A stretch of 64,000 nucleotides of DNA from Rikenellaceae bacterium (GCA_017463585.1 JAFTOX010000004.1:303391-367390); one strand, 5' to 3'; shown: positions 50,841-59,269, counted from the first letter of the stretch. The notes: a model not told the origin generated them from the sequence alone. Numbers and translations are program-made.

Positions 50841-51266
50841 TTATTTAATAGCAGATTTAACCTCAGCAAACAGTGCAGCCAGCAGAGCAGCAGCCATTGC
50901 GAAATAGGTTACATAGATGCTGAAATCCGATACACCCAGAACGAGTTTGTCGTCCATTACGGTGCCGTCGGCCATATTCATCGGGGTGCTTGCGTCGGTC
51001 AGAGCGTATGCAATACCGAGCACAACAGCGATCGCGATAATCGACACCAACGAACCCTTCAAACCCGAAGGATTGGTGAAGGTGTTGTAAACTGCGCTAC
51101 CCAATGCAGCAACCAGACCCAGTGCAAACAGTACATACGTCCAGATGATGATGCCGTTTACATCGGGGTTGCCGGCAGCGTCACGACCGCCTGCGACCAT
51201 CATAATAACCAACACAACGGTGATGGCCATCATAACGCCCAACAGTATGTTCAATACTTTTTTCAT
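50841..51266 (-). CDS. small four-span membrane protein of the exb cluster
   Basis: 141 residues with four hydrophobic segments (about 4-24, 40-60, 73-90, 113-135) and few charged residues. Not a recognised family by eye. Its place between exbB and exbD, 33 and 21 bp from its neighbours, suggests an accessory part of the TonB energising complex. Confidence 0.75.
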   Translation of the reverse strand: MKKVLNILLGVMMAITVVLVIMMVAGGRDAAGNPDVNGIIIWTYVLFALGLVAALGSAVYNTFTNPSGLKGSLVSIIAIAVVLGIAYALTDASTPMNMADGTVMDDKLVLGVSDFSIYVTYFAMAAALLAALFAEVKSAIK

Positions 51267-51299
51267 TGTTTAGTTTTTAATATAGGTCGTGATTAATGA

Positions 51300-52118
51300 T
51301 TATTTCTTGTTGTAAGCGGTCAGCATATCCAACAGGTTGATCGAGCTATCCTCCATCGATACTACCAACGAGTCGATCTTCGAGATCAGGTAGTTGTAGA
51401 AGAACTGCAGGATACAAGCCGAGATCAGACCGAGCAGGGTAGTCAACAGAGCCACCTTAATACCACCTGCAACCATTACGGGCGAGATATCACCAGCTGC
51501 CTGGATCGAGTCGAATGCGTCGATCATACCAACGATGGTACCCATGAAACCGAACATAGGAGCTGCAGCGATGAACAGACCTACCCAAGTCAGGTTAGCC
51601 TCCATCTGGCCGTTCTGAACCGAACCGTACGATACAACTGCCTTCTCAACTGCGTCAAGACCCTGATCGTAGCGATCCAGACCCTGATAGTAGATCGATG
51701 CAACGGGACCGCGAGTGTTGCGGCAAACGTCCTTAGCTGCCTCGATACCACCGTTGTTCAGAGCCTCTTCAACCTTAGCCTCGAACTTCTTGGTGTTGAT
51801 CGACGAGAACGACAGGAAGAGAATACGCTCTACAACTACTGCCAAACCAAGGATCAAGCAGAGCAAGGGCAGCAACATCCACATCCACGAACCCTCGATG
51901 AACTTCTGCTTCAAAACCTGGTGCATAGTCTCACCCTCGATTTCGGTCTCAGCGTCAACAACGGGAGCAGCCTCCTCAGCTACGGGAGCCTCCTCAGCTA
52001 CCTGCTCAGTTGCAGGAGCCTCAGCGTTAGCGGCCTCAGCGGCCTCCTGAGCAAACACGTTAGCAGTACCAAGGCAAAGCATACCTGCTACTGACAAAGT
52101 CAAAAAAAGTTTTTTCAT
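51300..52118 (-). CDS. exbB: ExbB/TolQ/MotA-type proton channel protein
   Basis: 272 residues. A signal-like hydrophobic start (to about residue 23) is followed by an Ala/Glu-rich, low-complexity periplasmic stretch (about 24-60). Three membrane spans carry the channel: WMWMLLPLLCLILGLAVVVERI, then LFIAAAPMFGFMGTIVGMIDAF, then VALLTTLLGLISACILQFFYN. GTIVGMID is the family signature. With the two ExbD proteins it powers the TonB-dependent receptors, two of which lie just upstream. The leader (52119-52180) is unusually rich in CAAA/CAAC repeats. Confidence 0.93.
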   Translation of the reverse strand: MKKLFLTLSVAGMLCLGTANVFAQEAAEAANAEAPATEQVAEEAPVAEEAAPVVDAETEIEGETMHQVLKQKFIEGSWMWMLLPLLCLILGLAVVVERILFLSFSSINTKKFEAKVEEALNNGGIEAAKDVCRNTRGPVASIYYQGLDRYDQGLDAVEKAVVSYGSVQNGQMEANLTWVGLFIAAAPMFGFMGTIVGMIDAFDSIQAAGDISPVMVAGGIKVALLTTLLGLISACILQFFYNYLISKIDSLVVSMEDSSINLLDMLTAYNKK

Positions 52119-52271
52119 AGTAGATAAATTAAATTAATTAGTTGTTTGTTGTTTGTGTTTTGTTGTTTGTATTTGTTTTAAGTTTCGTTTCTTGTGTCGT
52201 GTGCCCTTTGCCAAATCGGTTGCGGGGCGGGGTTTATATCATTTTTTAGTTGGCCCAATAAAAATGTTTCG

Positions 52272-52359
52272 CGGAGAAAGCGGGATTCGAACCCACGATG
52301 CCCTTTTGAGGCATACACACTTTCCAGGCGTGCACCTTAAGCCACTCGGTCATTTCTCC
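52272..52359 (-). tRNA. tRNA-Ser(GGA)
   Basis: 88-nt cloverleaf read on the minus strand: acceptor GGAGAAA/TTTCTCC, long variable arm (TATGCC/GGCATC) as in class II tRNAs, T-loop GGTTCGAATCC and anticodon loop CTGGAAA, giving GGA. Discriminator G. CCA is not encoded. Confidence 0.93.
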
Positions 52360-52503
52360 AAATCGCGCCAAGTAGCCTGCGCCTATCGCGCTGACTATCA
52401 AAGCAATGAACCTAAATTTTCGCCTTCTACACCTTCTCCGTTCCCGAAAAAACGCATAAAAGACTTGCGAAATATAGCAATAATTTTAATTCTGTGCAAC
52501 GAT

Positions 52504-53532
52504 TTACGCCGTAATTTCACCTTTTATTGCTTTTCGCAACATTTCGACTGCCTCATCGTGGGGCAATTTTCGACCGAGAATATACATCAACTTAGCCACC
52601 GCAGCCTCGGTTGTCGAGTCTGCACCGCATATCACACCTATCTCTTTCAGTCGGCGTCCCGTCTCGTAAATATCCATCGCCACCGCTCCATCGGTACACT
52701 GCGTAACGTTCATCACGATCACGCCACGGGCGATAACCTCGCGCAGAATATCGCTGAACCAATCGGCCGTCGGGGCGTTACCCGCACCGTATGTTTCGAG
52801 CACAACCGCGTGCAACCCGTAGATACTCAACATCGCGTGCAGGATCTGAGGGCTGATACCGGGGAAGATTTTGACCACCGCCACTCCCGTATCGAGCGAC
52901 GTAGCAACGCGCAGAGGCTCATTCGGATCACCTGCCGCCTCGGCGATGAACGAATGGTTATATTGAATGCTCACGCCCACCTCAGCCAGCGGAGGGTAGT
53001 TGAACGAGCGAAAGGCGTTCAACTGCTCGGCACTATGTTTAATGGTGCGGTTGGCGCGGAAGAGTTGATTCTGGAAATAGAGCGAAACCTCAGGCACAAT
53101 GGCGCGGCCATTCTCCTTAGCCGCAGCGATCTCGATAGCCGTAATCAGATTCTCGCGGCCATCGGTACGCAGCACGTCGATCGGGATCTGACTTCCGGTG
53201 AATACGACAGGCTTGGCCAGATTTTCGAGCATAAAGCTCATTGCCGAGGCGGTGTAGGACATCGTATCGGTGCCGTGCAACACCACAAAACCATCATACG
53301 AGGCATAGTTGTCGCGGATCAACTCGGCGAGTCGGCACCAATTTTCGGGACTGACGTTCGACGAGTCGATAATCGGATTCATCGTAATGGCGTCGATATT
53401 GACATTCAGGCGACGCAGGGCGGGAAATTCATCGTAGATACCGCTAAAATCGAACGGCACCAATACTCCCGATGCGTCGGTACGCATACCGATCGTACCA
53501 CCTGTATAGATGATCAGAATCGAAGGTTTCAT
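52504..53532 (-). CDS. ansA: L-asparaginase, type I
   Basis: 342 residues, cytoplasmic-type (no signal peptide). Both catalytic threonine motifs are present: IIYTGGTIGM (Thr about 10-13) and VVLHGTDTMSYTA (about 90), with the DT pair. Hydrolyses asparagine to aspartate and ammonia. It has its own promoter at the end of tatD. Confidence 0.94.
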   Translation of the reverse strand: MKPSILIIYTGGTIGMRTDASGVLVPFDFSGIYDEFPALRRLNVNIDAITMNPIIDSSNVSPENWCRLAELIRDNYASYDGFVVLHGTDTMSYTASAMSFMLENLAKPVVFTGSQIPIDVLRTDGRENLITAIEIAAAKENGRAIVPEVSLYFQNQLFRANRTIKHSAEQLNAFRSFNYPPLAEVGVSIQYNHSFIAEAAGDPNEPLRVATSLDTGVAVVKIFPGISPQILHAMLSIYGLHAVVLETYGAGNAPTADWFSDILREVIARGVIVMNVTQCTDGAVAMDIYETGRRLKEIGVICGADSTTEAAVAKLMYILGRKLPHDEAVEMLRKAIKGEITA

Positions 53533-53602
53533 CTTTGTCCTAACACGTTTCGTTTGTCAAGGTCGGGCTGTCGTGTTGAGCGCACAACCAACAACCGTCT
53601 AA

Positions 53603-53633
53603 CAAAGTTAGCAATTATTTTCCGAAAAACAAC
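53603..53633 (-). promoter_or_regulatory. Promoter of ansA
   Basis: Minus-strand GTTG (53630-53633), 19-bp spacer and TAACTTTG (53603-53610), overlapping the tatD stop. Confidence 0.65.
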
Positions 53634-54445
53634 TATTCGAGCCCAAAAATTCTTTCGGCATTGCGAGTTGTCTGTTCGGCAATCTGCTCCACGGTGCAGT
53701 TTGTCAGCTCGGCTACGCGCGTACAGATATAGGGAATGTAGCTACTCTCGTTGCGCTTGCCGCGATGTGGCACGGGGGTAAGGTAGGGACAATCGGTTTC
53801 GAGCAGCAGGTCCTCGGGCGACATCTCGCGCACCGTTTCGGCCAGCGCACTCTTCTTGAAGGTCACCACGCCACCAATGCCAAACAGGAAATCGCCACAC
53901 GCTTTCAGGCGTTTGTAGGTTTCGACGTCCTCCGAGAAGGCGTGAAACACTCCGCGCAGGTGCTCACCACGCTCGCGTGCCGCTGCCGTTTCGCGCTCGA
54001 TAATCTCGCACATATCACCCCACGCCGCTCGGGTATGAATGGCTACGGGCAGATCCAACTCGGCCGCCAAACGCAACTGCGCCACAAACGCTTCGCGCTG
54101 ATCCTCAACGTAATCCTGACTCCAATAGTAGTCCAGACCGATCTCACCCACGGCCACGAAACGCGCCCCCTCGGGCGGTTGGCGCAGGAACGCCTCGACC
54201 TCTGTCAGCTCCTCTCGCCACGTCGGATTTTCGTTCACTGACGTTGGGTGCAAACCCATCATCGGGTAGCAATTCGCAGGATAGGCACGCGCCAAATCGA
54301 GCATACGGGCGTGGCTGTGCGTGTCGATCGCGGGCAGGAGCATACGATCGACGCCTGCCGCCACGGCGCGCTCGACAACCTCCGTGCGATCGTCGTCAAA
54401 TTCGGGTTCGTAGATATGCGAATGGGTGTCTATTAATCGAATCAT
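53633..54445 (-). CDS. TatD family metal-dependent hydrolase
   Basis: 270 residues, TIM-barrel. Metal ligands can be read in DTHSHIY (N-terminal HxH), GEIGLDYYW (Glu), IHTRAAW (His), FHAF (His) and ETDCPYLTP (Asp). TatD proteins are 3'-5' DNases or deacylases. It begins 12 bp after dprA, so the two form an operon linked to DNA handling. Confidence 0.95.
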   Translation of the reverse strand: MIRLIDTHSHIYEPEFDDDRTEVVERAVAAGVDRMLLPAIDTHSHARMLDLARAYPANCYPMMGLHPTSVNENPTWREELTEVEAFLRQPPEGARFVAVGEIGLDYYWSQDYVEDQREAFVAQLRLAAELDLPVAIHTRAAWGDMCEIIERETAAARERGEHLRGVFHAFSEDVETYKRLKACGDFLFGIGGVVTFKKSALAETVREMSPEDLLLETDCPYLTPVPHRGKRNESSYIPYICTRVAELTNCTVEQIAEQTTRNAERIFGLE

Positions 54446-54457
54446 ACGGGTTGATTA

Positions 54458-55561
54458 TCACATTCTTAGATACATCTTTCCGGGTACTTGTCGGATAGCG
54501 CCCGCCAGCTCCAAATTGAGCAGCAGGGCCGCCAGCGTACCCGCATCGAGTGCGGTCAGCTCTTGCAGTCGCTCGATCGAAATGGGGTCCGAGTCGCCAA
54601 TGAGCGAATAGAGCCCCGCCTCGTCGCGCGAGAGTTCGATCACAGGTTCATTTGCTGAGGGCAGACACGCCTCCTCGTGCAGATCCCAACCCATCTCGGT
54701 AACGATGTCGTCAGCCGAGGTTATGAGTGCAGCTTTGCGATTGCGAATCAGCGCATTACAACCCTCGGACGACATATCCGTAACTCGTCCGGGGACGGCC
54801 ATCACCACGCGATTGTAGCTGTCGGCCATTGCCGCGGTGTGGAGCGATCCTCCCGACGCACCCGACTCGACCACAACCGTACCGCCACTCATCGCTGCGA
54901 TGATTCGGTTGCGCGGAATGTAGTATCGACCGTTCTGTTTTGTCTGCGAATGGAGTTCGGTAACAATCGCACCTCCCTGATCGACGATCTCACGTGCGAA
55001 TGCGGTGTGCTGTGCAGGCGTAACGGCAGGCAGAGCGTTGGCAACGACCGCAATGGTCGGCAATCCGTGGCGCACTGCCGAGCGATGGCAATTGACATCG
55101 ACGCCAAAGGCCAATCCGCTCACAATCGCCAGCTGTGGCACGCGACGCGACAACCCCTCGACCAGACGTTCACACATCGTTACGCCATATTGCGAGATGT
55201 GGCGCGTGCCGACCATCGAGAGCGTGAGCCCTCCGAGCGCCTCCGTGTTACCTTTAATATATAATACGTGCGGATAGTCATCTGTTTCGAGCATCAGTGC
55301 GGGGAAGGCCTTTTCGGTCGAGGCTATTGGCTCGATACCGTGGCGGGCACAGTAGGTTAGCTCGCGGTCGGCCGCCTTGTGAGTTTTGCGGGCTACGATC
55401 TCGCGAGCAACGCTCTCCTGCAACTCGGCACGTCCGACCAATTCGTCCACCGAGGCCGCATAGACCGCCTCGGCCGACCCGAAGGTACGCACGAGATGAA
55501 CCACAGCGCGCACGCCAATGCGCGACTGCATACTGAGAGCAATATCGTCGATAGTTGCCAT
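54458..55561 (-). CDS. dprA: DNA processing protein DprA
   Basis: 367 residues. N-terminal helix-hairpin region (1-80), Rossmann-like DprA/Smf core with LSMVGTRHISQYG, IVSGLAFGVDVNCHRSA, GSLHTAAMADSYNRVVMAVPGR, and a C-terminal winged-helix (about 310-367). Loads RecA on incoming single-stranded DNA; also conserved in bacteria not known as competent. Upstream of tatD. Confidence 0.95.
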   Translation of the reverse strand: MATIDDIALSMQSRIGVRAVVHLVRTFGSAEAVYAASVDELVGRAELQESVAREIVARKTHKAADRELTYCARHGIEPIASTEKAFPALMLETDDYPHVLYIKGNTEALGGLTLSMVGTRHISQYGVTMCERLVEGLSRRVPQLAIVSGLAFGVDVNCHRSAVRHGLPTIAVVANALPAVTPAQHTAFAREIVDQGGAIVTELHSQTKQNGRYYIPRNRIIAAMSGGTVVVESGASGGSLHTAAMADSYNRVVMAVPGRVTDMSSEGCNALIRNRKAALITSADDIVTEMGWDLHEEACLPSANEPVIELSRDEAGLYSLIGDSDPISIERLQELTALDAGTLAALLLNLELAGAIRQVPGKMYLRM

Positions 55562-55697
55562 AATCGTAAATAATTTAGGTTGGGCGTTGCAGATTGCTCC
55601 GCGCCCGATTTACGATTGTAAAGGTACGAAAAATCGGAACGAAAACCGCCTTTGCCGTTCGAAAATTTGCGAAAAACGCGAAAGATTTGCCCGAAAG

Positions 55698-55728
55698 TTT
55701 GGAAATTGAGAAATAAGCCGTATATTTG
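55698..55728 (+). promoter_or_regulatory. Promoter of tRNA-Cys
   Basis: TTTG (55698-55701), 19-bp spacer and TATATTTG (55721-55728), 23 bp before the tRNA. Confidence 0.8.
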
Positions 55729-55751
55729 CAGTCCCGAAATGGAGCAAATGT

Positions 55752-55822
55752 GGTCTGATGGCCGAGTGGCTAGGCACAGCTCTGCAAAAGCTGCTACAGC
55801 GGTTCGAATCCGCTTCAGACCT
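55752..55822 (+). tRNA. tRNA-Cys(GCA)
   Basis: 71-nt cloverleaf: acceptor GGTCTGA/TCAGACC, D-arm GCC...GGC, anticodon stem CAGCT/AGCTG with loop CTGCAAA (anticodon GCA), T-arm AGCGGTTCGAATCCGCT, discriminator U as usual for tRNA-Cys. CCA not encoded. Own promoter and terminator. Confidence 0.95.
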
Positions 55823-55827
55823 CTGAA

Positions 55828-55863
55828 AGGTGCGCTACAAGTGATTGTGGCGCACTTTTTTGT
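55828..55863 (+). terminator. Terminator of tRNA-Cys
   Basis: GTGCGC (55830-55835) and GCGCAC (55850-55855) followed by T6. Confidence 0.8.
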
Positions 55864-55971
55864 TTCAGAAGATAAATTTACGACCTTTTTTACGCCCTCG
55901 TCGGCAAACGCAGAATCTAAATACTTAAAAAAAATTATCGCTCCAACAGTACAATCTCGAAATAAATTTTA

Positions 55972-55979
55972 TATATTTG
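55972..55979 (+). promoter_or_regulatory. -7 element of the trp leader promoter
   Basis: TATATTTG matches the -7 box; no good -33 is visible at 19-21 bp. Transcription from here would start about 30 nt before the leader peptide. Confidence 0.55.
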
Positions 55980-56015
55980 CACTTAGAATTTGATATTTCG
56001 CACATTCGCAACAAA

Positions 56016-56105
56016 ATGTTACTGAATAGCAGTCATAATTTTTGGTGGTGGCGCTCGGGACTTATGGTCGTGGGCGAAGTGCCGGTATACCAAAACAATG
56101 ATTGA
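56016..56105 (+). CDS. Trp leader peptide (attenuator)
   Basis: A 29-codon frame, too short to be called routinely. It contains HNFWWWRSG: three consecutive Trp codons at 56043-56051. It ends with TGA at 56103-56105, about 50 nt before a strong terminator hairpin and about 150 nt before trpB2. In ribosome-mediated attenuation the ribosome stalls at Trp codons when charged tRNA-Trp is scarce and lets transcription continue. The Trp codons lie in the 5' arm of a predicted pause hairpin (TTTTGGT/ACCAAAA, 56040-56046/56089-56095, and GGCGCT/AGTGCC, 56050-56055/56078-56083). Confidence 0.88.
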   Translation: MLLNSSHNFWWWRSGLMVVGEVPVYQNND

Positions 56106-56156
56106 TATTGAATACATCTAACATAGCGAAGATCATTTGATTAGACAATCATTTAG

Positions 56157-56203
56157 GAGGGAAACTTGCAAGACTCACGAAGGCAGGTTTCTCTCTTTTT
56201 TTT
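56157..56203 (+). terminator. Trp attenuator terminator
   Basis: GAGGGAAACTTGC (56157-56169) pairs over 13 bp (two G-T pairs) with GCAGGTTTCTCTC (56183-56195), followed by T8 (56196-56203). A possible antiterminator pairing AATGATTG (56097-56104) with CAATCATT (56146-56153) ends just before the left arm; its competition with the terminator is not resolved by eye. Confidence 0.88.
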
Positions 56204-56257
56204 GCGCCCGAGCAAATCGAAAACAGACAAAAAATAACACACAAAAAAATCGAAACA

Positions 56258-57583
56258 ATGAAAAACGTCCAGAAAAGATTTTTCCTCAGCGAGGAGGAGT
56301 TGCCCAAACAGTGGTACAACATTATGGCCGATATGCCCAACAAGCCGCTGCCGCCGTTGCACCCCAAGACGCGCGAGCCGTTGAAAGTCGAGGACCTCGG
56401 CGAGATATTCTGTCAGGAGTGCAGCCGTCAGGAGTTGGACCAGACCCACGCGTGGATCGATATTCCCGACGAGGTGCTCGACCACTATCGCAGCTATCGT
56501 TCGACGCCGCTGGTGCGTGCGACGGGGTTGGAGCGTGCCCTCGGTACGCCCGCGCACATCTATTTCAAGAACGAGGCGGTGAGCCCTGTGGGAAGCCACA
56601 AACTGAACTCGGCACTGCCGCAGGCCTACTATTGCAAGCAGGAGGGCGTGACGAACATCACCACCGAAACGGGTGCCGGGCAGTGGGGTACGGCGGTGGC
56701 GTATGCGGCGCAGGTGTTTGGACTTGAAGCGGCGGTTTATCAGGTGAAAATCAGCTACAAACAGAAGCCGTATCGTTGTTCGATGATGCAGTTGTACGGT
56801 GCGCAGGTGATCCCTTCGCCCTCGATGTCAACACGTGCGGGAAAGGATATCCTCACGCGCGACCCCAACAATCAAGGCTCGCTCGGCACGGCGATCTCCG
56901 AGGCTATCGAGCTGGCGCAATCGACCCCAAATTGTAAATATGTGCTTGGCTCGGTGCTCAACCACGTCGCTCTGCACCAGACCATAATCGGCTTGGAGGC
57001 CGAGCGTCAGATGGCACTTGCGGGCGAGTATCCCGATGTGGTTATAGGTTGCTTCGGCGGAGGCTCCAATTTCGGCGGTATCTCGTTCCCGTTTATGCGC
57101 CACAATATTTTGGACGGCAAGCAGACCCGCTTTGTCGCTGCTGAGCCCGCCTTGTGCCCCAAATTGACACGCGGACGATTCGAATATGACTTTGGAGATG
57201 TGGCGGGTTACACGCCGTTGCTGCCGATGTACACCCTCGGACACGACTTTATGCCTGCCAATATCCACGCGGGCGGTCTGCGCTATCACGGTGCGGGAAT
57301 GATTGTGAGCCAGTTACTTAAAGATGGAATGATGGAGGCGGTCGATATCAAACAGCTCGAATCGTTCGAGGCGGGTGTGCTCTTTGCGAAGGCTGAGGGT
57401 ATTGTCCCTGCGCCCGAATCGTGCCACGCCATTGCGGCGGCGATTGCCGAGGCCAAGGAGTGCATTGCAACGGGCGAGGAGCGTGTGATTCTGTTCAATC
57501 TGTCGGGTCACGGTCTGATCGATATGTCGACCTACGACAACTACCTTGCGGGCAATCTCGGCAATTTCGAATACACGATGTAG
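56258..57583 (+). CDS. TrpB2-type tryptophan synthase beta chain
   Basis: 441 residues, the longer TrpB2 subgroup that usually stands apart from trpA. PLP lysine in AVSPVGSHKLNSALPQA (about 113), phosphate-binding glycine loop CFGGGSNFGG (about 265) and ETGAGQWGTA. Makes tryptophan from indole and serine; some members may use other substrates. No other trp gene is nearby. Its control by the Trp attenuator is direct evidence that the cell treats it as a tryptophan-biosynthetic enzyme. Confidence 0.93.
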   Translation: MKNVQKRFFLSEEELPKQWYNIMADMPNKPLPPLHPKTREPLKVEDLGEIFCQECSRQELDQTHAWIDIPDEVLDHYRSYRSTPLVRATGLERALGTPAHIYFKNEAVSPVGSHKLNSALPQAYYCKQEGVTNITTETGAGQWGTAVAYAAQVFGLEAAVYQVKISYKQKPYRCSMMQLYGAQVIPSPSMSTRAGKDILTRDPNNQGSLGTAISEAIELAQSTPNCKYVLGSVLNHVALHQTIIGLEAERQMALAGEYPDVVIGCFGGGSNFGGISFPFMRHNILDGKQTRFVAAEPALCPKLTRGRFEYDFGDVAGYTPLLPMYTLGHDFMPANIHAGGLRYHGAGMIVSQLLKDGMMEAVDIKQLESFEAGVLFAKAEGIVPAPESCHAIAAAIAEAKECIATGEERVILFNLSGHGLIDMSTYDNYLAGNLGNFEYTM

Positions 57584-57612
57584 AAGAGCGCCCACACCCA
57601 CAACAAAAACGA

Positions 57613-57649
57613 AGAGGTTACTTGCACCACGTGCAGGTAACCTCTTTGC
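57613..57649 (+). terminator. Terminator of trpB2
   Basis: 15-bp stem AGAGGTTACTTGCAC (57613-57627) / GTGCAGGTAACCTCT (57631-57645) with a 3-nt loop, followed by TTGCTTTG. Confidence 0.85.
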
Positions 57650-57673
57650 TTTGTTGGCTATACTCTTGCGACC

Positions 57674-57831
57674 CAATTAATCCTTGTTATAATGGAGGTG
57701 GCGTAACCAAAAAAAATCGGGTTGTGTATTGTTGTAATCCTTGTTATAATGGAGGTGGTGCACACCTACAAGTTCCGATAGCGAAAGGTTGGTGCGTTGT
57801 AATCCTTGTTATAATGGAGGTGGTGTACACC
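57674..57831 (+). CRISPR. Short degenerate CRISPR-like repeat cluster
   Basis: Two 36-nt repeats (57731-57766 and 57796-57831) starting GTTGTAATCC and ending ACACC differ at one base and flank a 29-nt unique spacer. A third, decayed copy at 57674-57708 shares a 24-nt core and is separated by 22 nt. A fragment TTGTTATAAT recurs at 57846-57855. Repeat and spacer sizes suit type II or VI arrays. No cas gene lies in the window, so this is a relic, an orphan array, or another kind of direct repeat. The remaining gene-free sequence to 58046 shows only a small CTTTG/CAAAG dyad. Confidence 0.45.
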
Positions 57832-58046
57832 ACGTAGTCTGTAAGTTGTTATAATATAGCCGCTTGCGGCGATATTTGCTTTGAAAAAATAGACCCAAAA
57901 TTGAAAATCAGCATATCAAGGAGCCATTTTTCCGATCCTATTTGAGCAGATTGTGCGCAAAATAGTCTCTACTTTGTCAAACAAAGTTACGAAAAGTTTT
58001 TCATATATGTAACCCCGACCGCACTTTTTTTGACCGACCGATACGG

Positions 58047-58562
58047 CTACACCTCCACAAAAGCATAAGCCGTTGCCGCTTTGGTCATACCTTTGACAGC
58101 GTCGTAGTTCTCGTTGTCGAGATTCTCGGCGATGTAGTCGGTAACCGCCTTGATGGTGCCAAGTTCCTGTACCTTCGGATTCCATTTGTCGATCATAATG
58201 GGAAAATCGCTCTCGACAAGCACCTTGAAACGCTTGCCCTTGACCTTCTGCCAGAACTCCATCGGGAATAGGTCGATAATAAGGGTCTGCGTTCCATCTT
58301 TCCAATTGATGGTGGGTGTGGTGAACTGACTCACATCATCGGGATTGAGATGTACACCGCTGATCTGCGAGAACCAGATCAGATGGTTGGAACTGCCATT
58401 GATCACAAACTCGTAGTTGAAGTCATTCTGCTCATTTACTGCCGTGAACTCAATCTCCGAATCGTTGACGAGCCAACGCGTAGTATTCCCGCAGTTGGTG
58501 TGGATTTTCATAAGACCCAAAGCGCTGTAACGTTTCATCTGATCTTTTATAGTGTTAGTCAT
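58047..58562 (-). CDS. hypothetical protein, paralogue A
   Basis: 171 residues, not recognised. No signal peptide or membrane span. It shares most of its length with the upstream neighbour: EIEFTAVNEQ, FNYEFVING, LIWFSQISG.HLNPD, EFWQKV.GKRFKV, PIMIDK.NP.V, and a C-terminal GMTKAA. The N-terminal NCGNTTRWL replaces CPCGDTMRW of the paralogue, so a Cys is lost. Likely in an operon with the paralogue 83 bp upstream. Confidence 0.75.
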   Translation of the reverse strand: MTNTIKDQMKRYSALGLMKIHTNCGNTTRWLVNDSEIEFTAVNEQNDFNYEFVINGSSNHLIWFSQISGVHLNPDDVSQFTTPTINWKDGTQTLIIDLFPMEFWQKVKGKRFKVLVESDFPIMIDKWNPKVQELGTIKAVTDYIAENLDNENYDAVKGMTKAATAYAFVEV

Positions 58563-58645
58563 ATCTTTACAATTTTATTAGGTTGGTTATATACTTGTTT
58601 TTAATCTTATTGCTGCGAGCGCATATCTCGATACCTGCCGATCGA

Positions 58646-59179
58646 CTATATCTCCTCAAAGAGATAGGTCTTCGCCGCTTTGGTCATACCTACGATAGCA
58701 CCGTAGTTCTTATTGCGGAGATTCTTCGCAATGTAATCGGTAATCGCCTCTAAGGTGTTAAGCTTCTTCACCGTAGGATTCTTCTTGTCGATCATAATGG
58801 GGTAATTACCAACGACAGTTACCTTAAAACGTTTGCCTTGAACCTTCTGCCAGAACTCACTCGGCTTCAGAGTGTAAACATAGTTATGCGACCCATCTTT
58901 CCAAACAATAACGGGTGTTGCGATTTGCTTCACATTGTCAGGATTGAGGTGAAAACCGCTGATCTGCGAGAACCAGATCAAATGGTTGGGATTACCATTG
59001 ATCACAAACTCGTAGTTGAAGTCTTTCTGCTCATTTACTGCCGTGAACTCAATCTCAGTGTCGTGATCTAACCAGCGCATAGTATCTCCGCAAGGGCAGT
59101 TAGGTTTCATATAACCCAAAGCGTCGTAACGCTCTACGTCGATTACTCTCAGATTGCCTAAGATGGTTGTCTTTGCCAT
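58646..59179 (-). CDS. hypothetical protein, paralogue B
   Basis: 177 residues, unknown family, tandem paralogue of the next gene. Contains CPCGDTMRW (about 24-32), a possible metal or thiol site, and the shared blocks EIEFTAVNEQKDFNYEFVING, WFSQISGFHLNPDN and KRFKVTVVGNYPIMIDKKNP. The protein looks cytoplasmic and beta-rich. Its promoter region contains a perfect 10-bp dyad, suggesting tight control. No function is proposed. Confidence 0.75.
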   Translation of the reverse strand: MAKTTILGNLRVIDVERYDALGYMKPNCPCGDTMRWLDHDTEIEFTAVNEQKDFNYEFVINGNPNHLIWFSQISGFHLNPDNVKQIATPVIVWKDGSHNYVYTLKPSEFWQKVQGKRFKVTVVGNYPIMIDKKNPTVKKLNTLEAITDYIAKNLRNKNYGAIVGMTKAAKTYLFEEI

Positions 59180-59230
59180 TGTCGTATAGTTTTTGTGTGT
59201 TGTTTGTGTGAGTGATTTAATTTAACGATG

Positions 59231-59269
59231 CAAAGGTATGACGGGTTTGTGCAATCTATTTGCACAAAC
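59231..59269 (-). promoter_or_regulatory. -7 box and perfect 10-bp dyad before the paralogue pair
   Basis: Minus-strand TACCTTTG (59231-59238) is a good -7 box. Just upstream, GTTTGTGCAA (59245-59254) and TTGCACAAAC (59260-59269) form a perfect inverted repeat with a 5-nt centre, covering the place where a -33 element should be. This is the expected position of an operator. Confidence 0.6.

Noticed and set aside
55985..56257. T-box or TRAP-type control of trpB2
   Set aside because: No T-box bulge sequence or GAG/UAG triplet series was seen; the Trp-codon leader explains the region better.
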